From positions 4,130,679 through 4,194,678 of the forward strand of contig NC_081337.1 in NCBI RefSeq assembly GCF_022539665.2: DNA of 64,000 nucleotides, in the 5' to 3' direction. How positions within the stretch are numbered: the stretch's first letter is position 1; every line of letters begins with the position of its first letter. This DNA comes from Daphnia carinata (taxonomy: Eukaryota > Arthropoda > Branchiopoda > Diplostraca > Daphniidae). Below the pieces are notes generated by a model that was not told the origin of the DNA, made no database searches, and saw only the letters and a program-made list of their open reading frames with translations. The position numbers and the translations under genes are program-made. Below, piece after piece: positions 1 to 13,307 of this stretch.

Positions 1-2599
1 ACCGACCAAAAGTTCATTTTTCTGACAGTGGTACGACGACAAAGAGGAATGTCCTTGTTCACAGTGATTACCCCTATCGTCAGACTAAAATCAGGGCTTA
101 CATTACACAAGGAAAATGTTAGTGGGTTTTACACAGAACTTGGAAGAAAGGACCATCGATTTTTTTGCGGAACACAAGGGCCTACCTAAAACGTAATGGA
201 AAAGCTTAGGCCCGATAGTTTAACAAAACATAAAACTATTGATAATATTCACCTTATCCCCCTCACGGATTTCTTTTTACCGTTTGAGTTTGACCTTCCC
301 GCAACCAGCAATAGAAATTATTATTTCTTAATACGTATAAGAAAAGAAGAAGCTGTGCGAAGCACATGCTGGATGAAATTTCTCTTTCACATCTGTGCCC
401 AATATGACCGCCCACTGGACACTCGTTCCCGATCAATACGCTGGCTAAGGCGAATTGCGGGTCTTTATAGATTTTAGATATGAACTTATTTTCGTTTGCC
501 TGTATTGGCGTTTGATTTTCACGTTGATCGCTCATTGCGACTAACCTTTCCGCTAAAGTCTCCGCTAAGAACTGGAGCTCTATTCGATATCGACAATGCC
601 GGAAAAATGAAAGCTAGATCACTCACCAATGCCGGCTCGTGCGGTTGGAATCAGATGGCCGATAATCACGACCAAGCCGAATAAGGTAGTGGCCAGTCGC
701 AGCAAAGCCATAGCAAAAAGAAGCGTTGTATTGTCTTCTTTGTATTCTTCTTTCTTCTTCTTTCTTGGCTTTTCTCGTCCAGCTTTCTTTAGGGTTTCTC
801 TCTTCTATTTCGAGTCAATCGCGTACAGGAAAGGTCACTGTCAATCGACGCCAGGCTCAGTTGTCAGTCTTCCTTTTCTGTAGAATTCAGAAAAGAAAAA
901 AGACAAAAACAAAGACGAGAAAACATTAGAATAAAATAAGCTACTTTTGTTAGACTACGAAGAATGAAATACGTAAAGGCATTTTCGGATCAAAATTATT
1001 TCGACTCGGATTGTCTGTATGACCAACGATGTACCTGAACGACATGCAGTTATGAACACTCATCTTTACGCGTTTTATAACTACAATAGTTTACGTTGTC
1101 TAAACCAATTGTTTTATATGAAAAAAAAAGAAAAACATTCGAAACTGTACGTGAAATTTATGAACTATAACAAGAGACGGACTCGAGCTGACTGTATGAT
1201 ATCTACATGGGCTCATAAATATGTTTAAGGACACCATTCTGCGTGAAAAACCACACCCGAAATGGCCCCAACACACCCGTAAATAATAACCCCCTTGGAG
1301 ATATATTTGTTATTATGTTCCGCTGGCTAGACCATTTACATATGGTGTCCTATCATACCAAAAAAAGAAAAGGGATTGTGGTTTAAGTATCACTATATTG
1401 TCTGTTCGGCTGGAGGTGTAAACAAATGAATAGGATCTTCTTTTGTCTGGTAGATTGCAGTTGTTGTTCTGCTTCGTCACCAATACCAATCCATCCATCA
1501 CGGTGGCAGTTGGGCGGATAAACAACATCCGGAATACACTCCCCTGTATCTATACACACGGCGACAGGGCGCGTTTTTCATATGGATTTCGCTGGAAACC
1601 ACGTCTATACAAATATCGCAGGCAGCTTCACGCCATTGCATGCGTCCATGTGTTGCAATAGTACACAACTGCAGCTGTGGTCATCTTTGAAATTCAAATT
1701 GGAGCATTGGACAGCGATTGAAGACGAGAGCTATGCTAACAAATAAACAGCTCGAACCTGACCGTGTTAAAAAAAAGACAAAAATAAATTCAAAATAGAC
1801 AATATGAGGTCCAAACATACGGCCAGAGATAGCGAGAGAAATTTGTGGAAGAATGATTGTGCCCTTCTGCCACCGTGTCATATGTAGGGTTGTAGGTCTA
1901 TCTAGCAAGGCACGGGCACAGGCAGTGGATCAATAAATAAAATAGGCGTGGCTTCTATTACTCTACTGGCGTGGGCCAGTTTCACCCATTTCTTGTAACT
2001 CAAGTACCGCTGTTTCTGGTTTTGCTATTGGAACGGACTTTCCATAATCCCATAACATACCGTCTCGTCACGCTCACGCACAGGAGTGCAGCGGTCGTGT
2101 GGCGCGCTACTAGGGGATTTTCACATACTGTATATGTACAGCATACGTGCAAACTATAGCTTAAGTACAAGCACTCGAGTTTTTGAGCTTTTATGGAATA
2201 TATACGGTATATGGCTTTTTTCTTTTAGATTATTTATTAGTATTGCAGTCCACAAACTCTTCTTGTCCCGAATAAGATCAAATCGAATTCTGAATACCGG
2301 GACGATATATGTCGCCCATTGCCAGTGAGACAGTCAACGCAATTTAGCATCGTTTTTTGTTATGTGAATTGTTCCGCCATTTTCAAGCCAAGGTGGCAAA
2401 CAATTGTGATCCACGAAGGCTCATAAGTGTATAATAAAAGTTTAGTCGCTGGATTGTTTGCATTGAAAGGAAAGCCTATATGCACTGCGCAAAATCAGTC
2501 AATCTAAATTCTCTTGAATGCTTCTAAATTTAGCATGTAGCCATGCGATCTCAATGATGAAATTTTCTTTCTTATACATCGCATTACATTTTGCAATAT
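1..2599. other. Non-coding spacer or intron, no gene supported
   Basis: The open frames here are short, AT-biased and match no family I know. None can be joined to another by plausible splice sites into a conserved protein. T-rich and A-rich runs are common. It may be intergenic DNA or an intron of a gene lying outside the window; the sequence does not decide this. Confidence 0.6.
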
Positions 2600-3460
2600 A
2601 ACAGGTGAGTTTCATCAGATTCCGGGAGATGTCCATTTTTGCCGGTTTTGACACAAATGAGAAGGCCGCCTTCCCGCTTTTTCATTTTTAGCAAAATTTT
2701 AAATATAGTTCAATATACATTATTTCAATTTAAAAATGAACGAGGATCATGAAAAGCAATTTTTTTTAATACTGGGTATATAGTTTTTGAAATAAATGAA
2801 ATAAACGAATTTTTTCATGTAAAAATTCGATTTAAAAATAAGCCCGACAAAAATAAGCCCGACTTTTTCAGGTTCTTTTTTCTTTCACTAACATAGTAAA
2901 ACCATGTGATCTAGATTCAAAATTGAACGAGAATCACGAAAATCAAGTTTATTTTTAGGTTGGGCTTATAGTTTTTGAAATAGGTGGGAAAAATGAAGGG
3001 GACAAATTTTTGCATTGCAGCCTCTTTTTTCCGTTTATTTCAAAAACGATAAGTTTGACAAGAAAACAAATGCATTTTTCGAAATCAGCGTTACATTTCG
3101 CGTTATTATGCGTGATTTTTATCAAATTCCATAGAGACATCCATTTTTGCCGATTTTGACAAAAATGAGAAGGCTATAGCCTTCCCACTTTTTCATTTTT
3201 GGCAAAATTTTAAATATAGTTTTAAATACATGATTTCGATTGAAAATTGAACGAGAATCATGAGAAACAAGCTTTTTTTTTACACTGGGTATATAGTTTT
3301 TTAACTAAATAAATTTTTCGTGTAAAAATTCGACGTAAAAATAAGTCCGACTTTTTCAGGATTTTTTTTTCTTTCACAAACATAGCTAAAACTATGTATC
3401 TAGCTTTGAACGAGAATCACGAAAATTAAGAGTGATTTTAAATTGGGCTTGTATTTGGAT
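2600..3460. repeat. Two tandem copies of an AT-rich interspersed repeat
   Basis: Two diverged copies about 508 bp apart share ordered blocks: a CCATTTTTGCCG block, a GAAGGC/GCCTTC hairpin (2661-2673 and 3169-3184), TTTTTCATTTTTNGCAAAATTTTAAATATAG, GAACGAG.ATCA.GA, CTGGGTATATAGTTTTT and AATAAG.CCGACTTTTTCAGG. A third relative lies at about 46.57-47.0 kb. No coding capacity is visible. The copies are too diverged to be a recent assembly duplication, so I read this as an old non-autonomous repeat family. Confidence 0.7.
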
Positions 3461-4697
3461 TAAATTTTATTTCCCTTTGGTCCATGAATTTCTATTAGTC
3501 TCTTTTATGTTTAAAAAATTTAGGAATCGACATTACAATTATAAGGTCCTCATTACTTAACAAGCCTCCTTCCGAGTTTCCTTTTCGTTACGTGAACCAC
3601 CCAACCGTGTAGCTGCCTACAAAAGGATGTTTAAAAACTTATGCAAATCTAAAGCTTTATAAATTTTACGCAAATAATCTTAAGATAGTTTCGTTCAACC
3701 GTTTCTTTTGAACCAAGGTAATCTGTTTAGTGTAGAGTATCCAGAGGCAATATACTAATAATCCGCTTATATTTGCAATCATCGCGAATGCTCAACTCAC
3801 TGGACTTGGCTAAACGATTAAAACAGGAAAACTTCATGATGTAAGATACCGAAATTTCAAAAGAGCACACGGCAGAATGACTGAGGCAAGTTTTACATTT
3901 TCTTTTTTCGATTTTTGGCAGATAAACTTAACCATAACCTCCGTTATCATTTAAAGAACCATGGGTCGTGTGCCCGTTCTTCGATTTTTAATTATAAAAT
4001 TAATCGCATGGCGACTTAGAAAACTGTCTTACTTCCAAGTCACAACGGTGACCTATAAAAATAGAATATGTTACACTCGAACGATCGATTCTTAATCCGA
4101 ATTCATTACGTGATCAATGAGCTCACGACAAGGATATATCGCTAAGATATACAATTATACGTTGCACGGCAAACCTTTGGTTGATTACTTGTATGAAGTC
4201 GCATTGCCTAACATTGACTCACCGTCCTTTTATTTGGGGCTGTTAATCTCCTATACGTTAAAGATAAGAACTCGAAGTCAATCACGCCAAGGCATATATA
4301 TTAGCTATTTGGCTGCATACAATCCATGCCCGATTTTTTTTTCTTTCCTAGCCCGTTTCTTGTTTCGTCATTGGCTTTTCTTTTAAATCGAGATAACAAT
4401 CTCATTACTACTCGTTCGTCTTCTTCTTCTCAGTCCACCATCTAAAGATTTGGTCGCCAGATAACAGACGAAAACAAAGAGACAAAGGAAGACACGACGA
4501 ACAGGTTTATTAGCTGCTTCGAAACAAAGGGCTCGACTTGCGACCAGGTCCTATCAGGACAAAAAAAACAAAAAACAAAAGAAAGACGCTTAACCTACAA
4601 CTAAGCTCGTCCCTGCGTCCTGATTACACTCTATATTGCTTCTGCCTATTGGATATACACTTAAGAATACTTCTGTGTGTTTAGACAGTGTCAGATG
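3461..4697. other. Non-coding spacer
   Basis: AT-rich sequence without recognisable exons or RNA genes. A few short open frames are present but lack family resemblance. Confidence 0.55.
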
Positions 4698-4757
4698 TAT
4701 ATGTATAGCTCCTTGCCCACCGATATTAGACGTAATTGTTTGTTCTGACAGCTCTCA
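4698..4757. repeat. Exact 60-bp direct repeat, copy 1
   Basis: This block is identical over 60 bases to 4921-4980. It runs from TATATGTATAGCTCC to GACAGCTCTCA. Sequence on either side of the two copies differs, so the duplicated unit is sharply bounded. Confidence 0.9.
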
Positions 4758-4920
4758 GAAGTTTATATTCTTCTGTTTGAAGGAATTTCTCCTACGTGTC
4801 AATATTTCAGGGATAACTCGAAAATTGGAGTCTAAAGCCTCCAATTTTTTCTAAAAATGTAGAACCCTAATTCCCGTTATTTCAAATTTTTTGATTGTTC
4901 CAATTGCGCCCTACCTCCTC

Positions 4921-4980
4921 TATATGTATAGCTCCTTGCCCACCGATATTAGACGTAATTGTTTGTTCTGACAGCTCTCA
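4921..4980. repeat. Exact 60-bp direct repeat, copy 2
   Basis: Second copy of the block at 4698-4757, offset by 223 bp. No mismatch between the copies was seen, which suggests a recent local duplication or an assembly artefact. Confidence 0.9.
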
Positions 4981-7900
4981 AATTTATGGGCCCGCCAAAT
5001 TTATCCCCGCCGTGGGAAGATGGAGTCAGTAGAGCTTATAAAAGGGGATTAAAACACAACTTTTCTTCTCGGAAAAACTTGTGCTTTCAAATCCTATTTG
5101 ATGATTATTTTAAGTTGCAGCGTTACCCTGATGTAACCTTGAGTTATTGATAATTTGCCATGTCGCACCAACCGCTTTTGTATGCACAGCTTTCTCTTCT
5201 TTTACTTGTAACGCAACCGAACCCTGTCACCCTCGGCATTTTCGAGATCGCTGTCAAAAAGCAATGGCTTTCTCTGTGTTTATTAACGATCGTGTCTGAC
5301 GATGTCGACTCTCTGTCAACACGAACGACAGTAGAAATATATACAATGAATGATTGGCGCATCAAAATTGGAAAATGCGGGGGCTGCTATCGCTCCTTTT
5401 ATCGACGAACACAGACTCGGGAGATATTGTGAGAACAGACGTGCGGTCGTGTAGAGCCATACGTTGTCGTATACTTTTGTTTGCATCGCCTCAATACAAG
5501 GGATTTTCACGTCTAAAGTCTTTTTCGATTGATTCAAAAGATGCATCCAGTAAAAAGAACGGCCATATTTCAAATGAGTGAACAGGCCGAATAGCCTATA
5601 GGCCACCTTATATACGTGACAGACCGAAAGACAGATGATCCATCACTAGGAGGAAAATAGAAATGTGGCCTGAATCCAACACCGAGATCGCTTATCCACT
5701 CTGTCTCCTGTTGTCTTGGATTTATACTCAATTGCTGGCATGCATTTCGTTACATACTTGACATTCGTAGTCAAAACACTAGCAGCCTTGCACGAAGGCC
5801 ATAGAAAAAAAGAACTGCTTAGCGTGCACTCGTCCCTGTCTATTCCCGGAGATGCTGCAACTTGACTTACGTTGGTTTTGTTTGTTTTTTTTCTTTGCGA
5901 AAAACAAGGAGAGGAAAAAAAAATGAGGATAATAACAAGAAGGGCCGAACCCCCCCCCCCCCTGGCAAGCTAATCAAAACGATGATTAAATCTGTCTCTT
6001 AGTCACCAAAAACAGAAGCCAATGACGTGCCACGTTGGATGAGTGGACCCCCCAAAAAAATAAATAAGAGAAATATAACGTGAACGCTGAGACATCAGCA
6101 CTCACGGAGAAAACGAAAAAGATGATCGAATCTACTGTATATTTTCTTTAATATACTTTCTGAACAGTTTGGCGAAAGGGTATGGGCTGGGGGGACTCAT
6201 ATTGTGCGCCACTGCGAGGTTATACTGCGTGATAAAATATTGGCTGATGCTGGGCTATGGCTGTTTCACACGTAGAGACGTCATGCTTGGACGCAGCAGT
6301 GGCATGCACCATACTACTCGATTACAGCCATTTCCTTTTCTATTCAGCCGAAATGCACCATCGAACCCATTTAGTTATTTCTCTTTCTTCGCCAGTGTAC
6401 ACTATATACATATACATGTCTGCGTCTATCTATGACTACGAAACGCGAGTGGCCATAATAAAAAATAAATCCCGCGAGGAAGAAACGAGCTCAACTTTTT
6501 TTTTAGACGGAAATAGAAAAATGGGGGGAAAAAAGGGCTACAGAGTTCATGTCGGCTATTGATAATCAGGTTTTCAAAGTCTGTAGCAGTGAGTTTCGGA
6601 ATGTTTTGAAATGTTTTTTTTTTTCAAATTCCATAGAATGCCGATGTAGACCACAATGATCGTGCCGTGATTCAATCGCTCACAATAGGGGGCTATAAGA
6701 TCGGCTAGTAATACCGACATATGCCTGTCCCTTCTTTTTTTTTCCCTGTTCGAATACGATAGTTGTAGCAGCTAGAATGCTAATAGTGGCTAGAGGATCG
6801 ATGTGGTTCCCGAAAATGGACAAAAGAACAACTAAATCAATAATCCAATAAGCTAAAAAGAGAACACGGGCGATGACTGTGAAACTAAGGACGTCACACA
6901 GCCAGATGAAAGCAGAAGAATTGGAATTTAGATGGCAAGCAAACGACTTATTAAATAGAAAAAAAAAATTCCTATCACCAGCAGGCTAGGTGAAGCTAAG
7001 AAAAACTCCTTTGAGGCTTTCATTTTCACGTGTCAGGAGCACGGAAGTTAAAAAAAAAACGCAGATAAAGGATAAAAAGAAGCTTAACTCTAGTTATTGA
7101 TTCTCTTCGTTTTCTTTTCATTTTTAAATATTATCCGACTGATGTATACAGAACGCTATAGAAGTCAGGTAACAAAGTTATTGCAACGAGCCCCTCTTCT
7201 TTAAAAAAAAAAAACGAAGCAGCAATAACTAAATATTCTTTTCATCGCAAAAGCTATTAGGGAAATATACGTCGCGTCACTTTGCTCTAATTTAAATAAA
7301 AAAAAAAAAAGGCAGGCGACTAGTTAGAACACGGAACGTTGGAGGTCCGAGGTCGGCCAACGTCCAACAGCAAAGACAGTTAGTCAATACCATCGATCAA
7401 ATGAGATTGTACAGCACTTGCAGAACAAAAGGCACCTTTGCTTATCGTCACGGCTTTTTGCCACTGTTGCTAGGATAAAGAATTTCCCAGGAAATTCAAA
7501 AAGATAAGCCGAGAAGAAAGGAAAGAGGTAAGAAACAGAAAAAAAGCATCAGCCGAGACCCAAGTGGCTACGTATATTTATGCAGACCACTTCATCATTG
7601 ATTTCCTTTTTCTCGCCACGCCAGAAAGCGAATTAAAGAATAAAGAAGCGTGAGCCAATTTGCACAGTGGCGATGAGAACGAGACGAAGAGAGAGAGAGA
7701 AAGAGAAAAGAAAAACACGGCCTTTCTAGGTCTGGCGGTGCCGAATCTTGGACCGCAATCGATTACATTAGCTAAGGCAGGCCAAACCCCTCTTTCCACC
7801 ACTCTGTCCGCAAAAGAATAAGAGTAGCAAAAAAAAAGAAGAAGAAGAAGAAGACGAAGAAGAAAACCCGCAGAACTAAGACTCAAAAGCGAGGGCACCC

Positions 7901-10900
7901 AAATCGATGCGCTTCTTTTTCAGTCTATTTTTAACACCCATCTAACTTGCATTCTATTCTTCTTTGGCGTTCCCCCTTTTTTTTTATCGAGTGTGCAACT
8001 AACGATGGAACAAAATGGCATATGCGTTAGATGTTGCGGTGTGATGGGCTATACATTTATCCCGCCCTTGAAGCTTATATGTCTAAAAGAAAAAGAAAAA
8101 ATAAATAACAGACGCCGACATAAGAGGGCGCGGCACGCAAAAGACGCGCCGGCGGCTCGTCCTATTTTTCTTCTTTTTTTTTTCACGCAAGAGATGGAGG
8201 AGATTATTCAGAACAATCGAAGCGGATCAGTTTTACGGTAAAAAATAAAATAAAAATAGATTACCGTGATGGCACCAAGCGTGTCGAGAGTCGTCTGGAA
8301 TTTGCGATGCATAGTTTTTACAGATGATGTTGTTCTATCACCGCAATGTTTCAAATAATTCCAAGTACGGCCTCATAGTCATCCACACAGAGGCGCAGTT
8401 AAAACGAAACAAAGTCTGGCGATTGACAGGGAAGAGGAAGAAAGAAGAGGAAGAAGTTGCTACTGAAATTTCGTGATGCAAACTGAGAAAATAAAAGAAA
8501 CGTCTTATCCAACAGCCGAGAGCCGGGCCACTGAATGCAAAGGCTCCTAAAGCAGATCGAGGGCTTCTTCAATGTAGTACACTGGTGGCGTCGTCGTTGG
8601 GTAAATGTCCAACCCTGCCCTGTGTGTGTGTGTGTATGTTTTGGGAAAAAAACGGGGTAAGGTGAGGGTGGAGATGGGGGGGGGGGTCCTCTGGGTGGAG
8701 TTGGCAATGCAAAAGCCCCCCTCTCCCACCTCTTTTGATGGCGGCCGTGTCGTGCCAAACGCCTGCGCCTTACGAAGATCGATTCTTTTTAACGCTAAAT
8801 TCGTTCGTGTTTTTTTTTCGCCTTTTATTCCGCTATTCATCATTGAGTACAATAAGACTTTTCACAATCCGCATGCTTATGTTCATTCCCGAATTCCTGT
8901 GTGAAAGTAAACTATTTGTCATCTAAAATTATTCGTGTCTCGTCGGCAATGGAAAAGGTCCGCGTTCCGTACCACGGTTCCGTGTAAGCTTCTAAGTTTC
9001 GAGGACTCGAAGTTTTATATTTTATTTTTTTTTTTTTGCACGTTATTATTTTTCACTTGGATCGAGTGAGACGAAAATACTGTCTCTTAACAATTTAATT
9101 TGCTAACATTGCGCACGGCAAACGTGTCATTAGTGCGCATAGCATAGACTAACACGGCCATGTAAAACCAACTGCATTATACTTGGAGCACGCTTTTTCA
9201 TCGCTCAGCCAAGTGTTACGTGTTACGGTGAAAAGTAGAATGACGATCCTATTATATGCTACATCCTCGTATGTGAAGAATAAATGTAGACATAACCCAG
9301 TTATACACTGCGGGATTTAACCCCTTTTTTGTTGCGTATACGATGAGCTTTTCTTCGAGGCGCATCGGTATGTACGCCAACAGGCTCGCATGGCAGTGGA
9401 ACGAGCTTTAATGCATCCAACGTTAGAGACGGGAACAAAGGCAAGGCGTGGTATAGGACATAACCACGTATGACGTTACTCGTCATACACGGTATGTCTT
9501 CTTATATATATCAAAAGTCGTAAAACCTCTTCCGAGTAGGCTCTCACTGCGTACCGACACGCAAAACAGACGCCACACAACTGCATTTTAGCCGCACGGT
9601 CATGTGTTTGAGAGACGCAATGGCAAGAATGGCTATTCAATAAAGACATATAGAATGGGAGCATAGTTGCCAATTTAGGCACTATCTTAAAATATAGAAT
9701 ATGTATAAGATTAATTAAATTTCCGTTAATCAAGCCGAGCTTTCTTTCTCCATTGCGCTGTAATTGCGTTGACTTTCAGCCAACAATAGGCCCTATACAT
9801 ATTGTACGAGTACTAATAACAAAGGCGGAACGTCCGTTCTCTCCTGATACTTTATTGAAAATCTCGCACTTTAGATGTTTTTATCCCGACGATCGCATTC
9901 ATAGAAATACGGCTTCCTCGATGCCTTCTAAGATCAGTAGGCTGTTCTACATTGTGTGTAAGCTACTTTATACTTGTCAACAAAGACAATCGTTAAAAAG
10001 GGGAACTTTGCAAACGAGGATGGATGGGTGTTACTTCCAAGTGCACGGCAGATGGTACAGATATACACAACAGCGAGGCTAGTAAACTTTCGTGGAAGGA
10101 GAGGGAGGGTGGAGCGTTAAACACAGACATATAAAATGATAAATAACTAAACAAAAATATCAAACAAAAATAACAAACCATATTACTATCGGCTTCAAGG
10201 CGTTGGCGGACCCGAGCAAAAAGCGACTGATGTCAGCCGGGGATACCGGACAATATTCTATGTATTCTATATCAATTTGGGGGTTTCATCGAATCCGCAC
10301 AGTCTCGCGGGCTCTGTTGCTTGAAAGGCCAGCGTACATAGAAAAGCCCGAAAAGAGAAAGAGCGTGTGTATTGTATGCGATGGCAACTGATAAAGAAGC
10401 CTCGCTTTCGGGGTAATCTCAGACGGTCCGCCGTCTAGATACAATGCAAAGAGCAGAACGTTCGTAGATGCTGTTGGTATTACATGGATATCCCCTCTTC
10501 TCTCGTGCACACCGTCTGTTCTCTTTTCAGGATTTCAGAGTCTTGATGCAAGCCTAGATTTAGTGCTCTTACGCTTTTATATACGGTAGCGTAGCTTCGT
10601 AATCTAAGTCTGGCGCGAGGCTGCGTCTGAGCCTACAACAAAGAGAAAGAGCCAAGAAAAAAAAACGTGAGGGGGCGCTACGTTAGTCATTTTGAAAATA
10701 CTAAAGACAGTGCCGCAGACAACTGACGTTAGGCGCTGTTGAACCAAACTGCATAAAGAGACAAAAGATTCGACATTGTATGGAACCGGAGCGCACAATA
10801 GTGGCCGATTTGGGTTGAAGGACTACACCCTCCCTGACTTTGCGCTTGGTGCTCTTGACAGAATAAACCGTCTAACCGTTAATTGGATATACTGTTTATT

Positions 10901-13307
10901 CGGTGTGCGGGCTGTTGTACGTTTGTGGACGAATGTCTTGGATTTGATTTCAAATTAGTCTTTTGATTCCGTCTCATTGTCCCCCGCCTATTTACTCCCC
11001 TCTCCATTCGGGCTGGTGTCAATATTGATAAAAAAGTCCATAGGAGCCTCTTTTAGAAGCCCATCAAAGTTTGAACTTATCACAAAGAAAAGCACGAGAC
11101 TACAAAAGTCTCACACTTCACACGCGTGTTTTTTTCCCCGCCATTAATCCCTTAAGACTTTTAGGTGGGAAAGAAAACGAACGCTAAAAAATATTTGATA
11201 TAAAGATGGTTGACGAAAATAAAAGAAATTCTTTTGTGTGTCACGTTTAAAGATGTTCAGCTTCATCTTACATATCGGTGATACTCAAAAGTTTTTTTTT
11301 TTATTTTCGGAGACGACGGGCTCTATCTTTGATGTGTTATACCTTCTCTTTGGAAGTTCCATGTGCCCTTGCAATAATAAGTATTTTTTTTTCTCGAAGC
11401 GAGATTCTACCGCTGAGAAGTGTGTAGAAAAAAACGGCAAAGAGCAGCTCTCCCAAAAGTTGCTTACCGCATGAGCGAATAGAACTGATGTCCGGCTAAC
11501 TCTTGGCTCCTTCTGCTCCGCTAGAATACACGCAAATGGCACTACATCCAGTATAGTCTATATCAAGGCATTGGCATTAAACCAGAGCTCCCAACATCCT
11601 GCTACCACACTAAGGATGAATGGACGCGCAAATGATGTTCACCAAATCAAATCAAGTAATACTGTGAAAAGGGGGCGAAAGCAGACGGCCAAAAAGAAGG
11701 ATTTAACGCAATATAAGGACGTCCGTCTGGAATGATGAGTGGTGACAGCAGGCCCGCTTTGAAAACGAAATTTGAAAGTGTAAATGCGAGGCTAAATAGA
11801 ACTTATGCAACTGCGTATCGTTGGGTGACAGCAGACCACGGCCATTCGACAAAGAAATATATGTAGGATCGTGGAAGAGCCGAAACAAAAGTCCATTACA
11901 TATGACCAACAAAACTCGTGAGGCCAGTAGAGTCAAAGAAGAGGAGTTCTATAAACACATGCTACCCATCGTTGCGTATATCGTTCATGAAATATTAGTG
12001 GACAACAATACAAATGTTGCAAGCCTTTGACTTTTATAGCCAGCAAACCAGAATCCATTAACGATGTAATACTCGGGCACGACGTTGTGAATTGGACTGG
12101 ACGCTGCTGGATGTTAGGCGATCCTAGATGAACTACTGCTATGAGATGATAAAAATTGCATATATTCTTCAGTTGGGTTGCAACGAACTGAAAGGTCTCA
12201 ATCAAAAAAGTGCTTCGGTTTAAGTTTTTATTACAGTGGAATCTTAGTGACTGGAACTGCAATTTTTATTTCCTTTTTTTTCGCAGGAAATCGGCTACAG
12301 GAATGATCGCAATCGATACAAATCCCGATCGAAAATGATGCAATTTTTAAAGAAAACACGTGAAAAAGAAATGCATCAACAGAAATCAGGCCCAATTTGA
12401 AGAGACAAAGAGACTAAAGAAATGGCGCAAGTGAACAGAACAATCGTCGTTTCTTTTGTCAAAGTCCCGACAGTCACGCACTCCACCCCATAGATTGACC
12501 CAACAGCTGAAATCATCGACCGATTTCAAATCGATAAAGCAATGCGATCATCTTTCGCCTTCATCTTTTGGCGGATTTATTTTATGTCACATTTTCTTTT
12601 TCACGAACTAAACGGAGTCTGAAGTCAGTCATCACACTTAAACACCGTTTATTGCTCAACAATTTTTAAAATAGCCAATGATGCTCTTAAGTGAAAAATT
12701 CAAAACATTTACTCTGTCCCGTACACCGTAAAAAAGAAATAAAAATCATGGTATTAGATTGGAAAAAAACGAGATTAAATTTGTTAAAATCTTTGATTCT
12801 ACGGATGGAACGTATCAGTGTCACTTTGCATTTCAGAAAATGCGAGAATCGAAAAAAAAAGAGGAATGATATTTTCGGAATAGAGACGTTTCGTTTTTCG
12901 AGACAAATTTCCGGAAGAGCCTTCATTTCTCCTCTTGCCGAGCATGAAACAACGATTTAAAAAACACTCAAATAATTGAAAAAAAAAACCTTTTTCTTTT
13001 TGTTTTGCCTTTTCAAGTGGCTTGTTGTGCATGTGTGCATTCCCACCTCTTCTCCTATCTACGAGTGCAAAACTGAGAACAAAATCTTGGTGCTGAAGAG
13101 TGTGCATCACAACAGTGTAGACATCGACCGAATTTTTTTTGAAAAGCTGCCTACGGAGCTTCTATTTGGTTTAAATTTCTTCCTTTTTCTTTTGCTCGTT
13201 TTTTTTTCTTCTTCTATTATCACATCGAACTACGAAGATTATCTTTCTTCCGCTTTTTTGATACAGCTACGTTCTCCTTTCTTCAACTGGCGTTTACAGC
13301 AGGGCTC
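4981..13307. other. Long non-coding stretch with homopolymers and microsatellites
   Basis: About 8.3 kb without a supportable gene. It holds poly-A, poly-T, a poly-C run near 5950 and poly-G near 8680, plus GA, GAA and GT microsatellites. Several open frames of 60-130 codons are driven by low complexity (Leu/Phe-rich or Thr-His repeats). The last few hundred bases probably include the 3' UTR of the ATP-citrate lyase gene; a TTTATT near 12.57 kb (AATAAA on the minus strand) is one possible poly(A) signal, unproven. Confidence 0.55.
7683..7866. repeat. GA and GAA simple repeats
   Basis: A GA-rich run (about 7687-7712) and a GAA run (about 7838-7864) create a Leu/Phe/Ser-rich minus-strand frame that imitates a signal peptide. 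Treated as microsatellites. Confidence 0.85.

Noticed and set aside
7578-7898. Minus-strand frame resembling a signal peptide and secreted protein
   Set aside because: Its hydrophobic core comes from GAA/GA microsatellites; the rest has no family likeness or splice support.
8399-8852. Proline- and Thr-His-rich frames
   Set aside because: Driven by GT, G and C simple repeats; overlapping frames on both strands look equally open.
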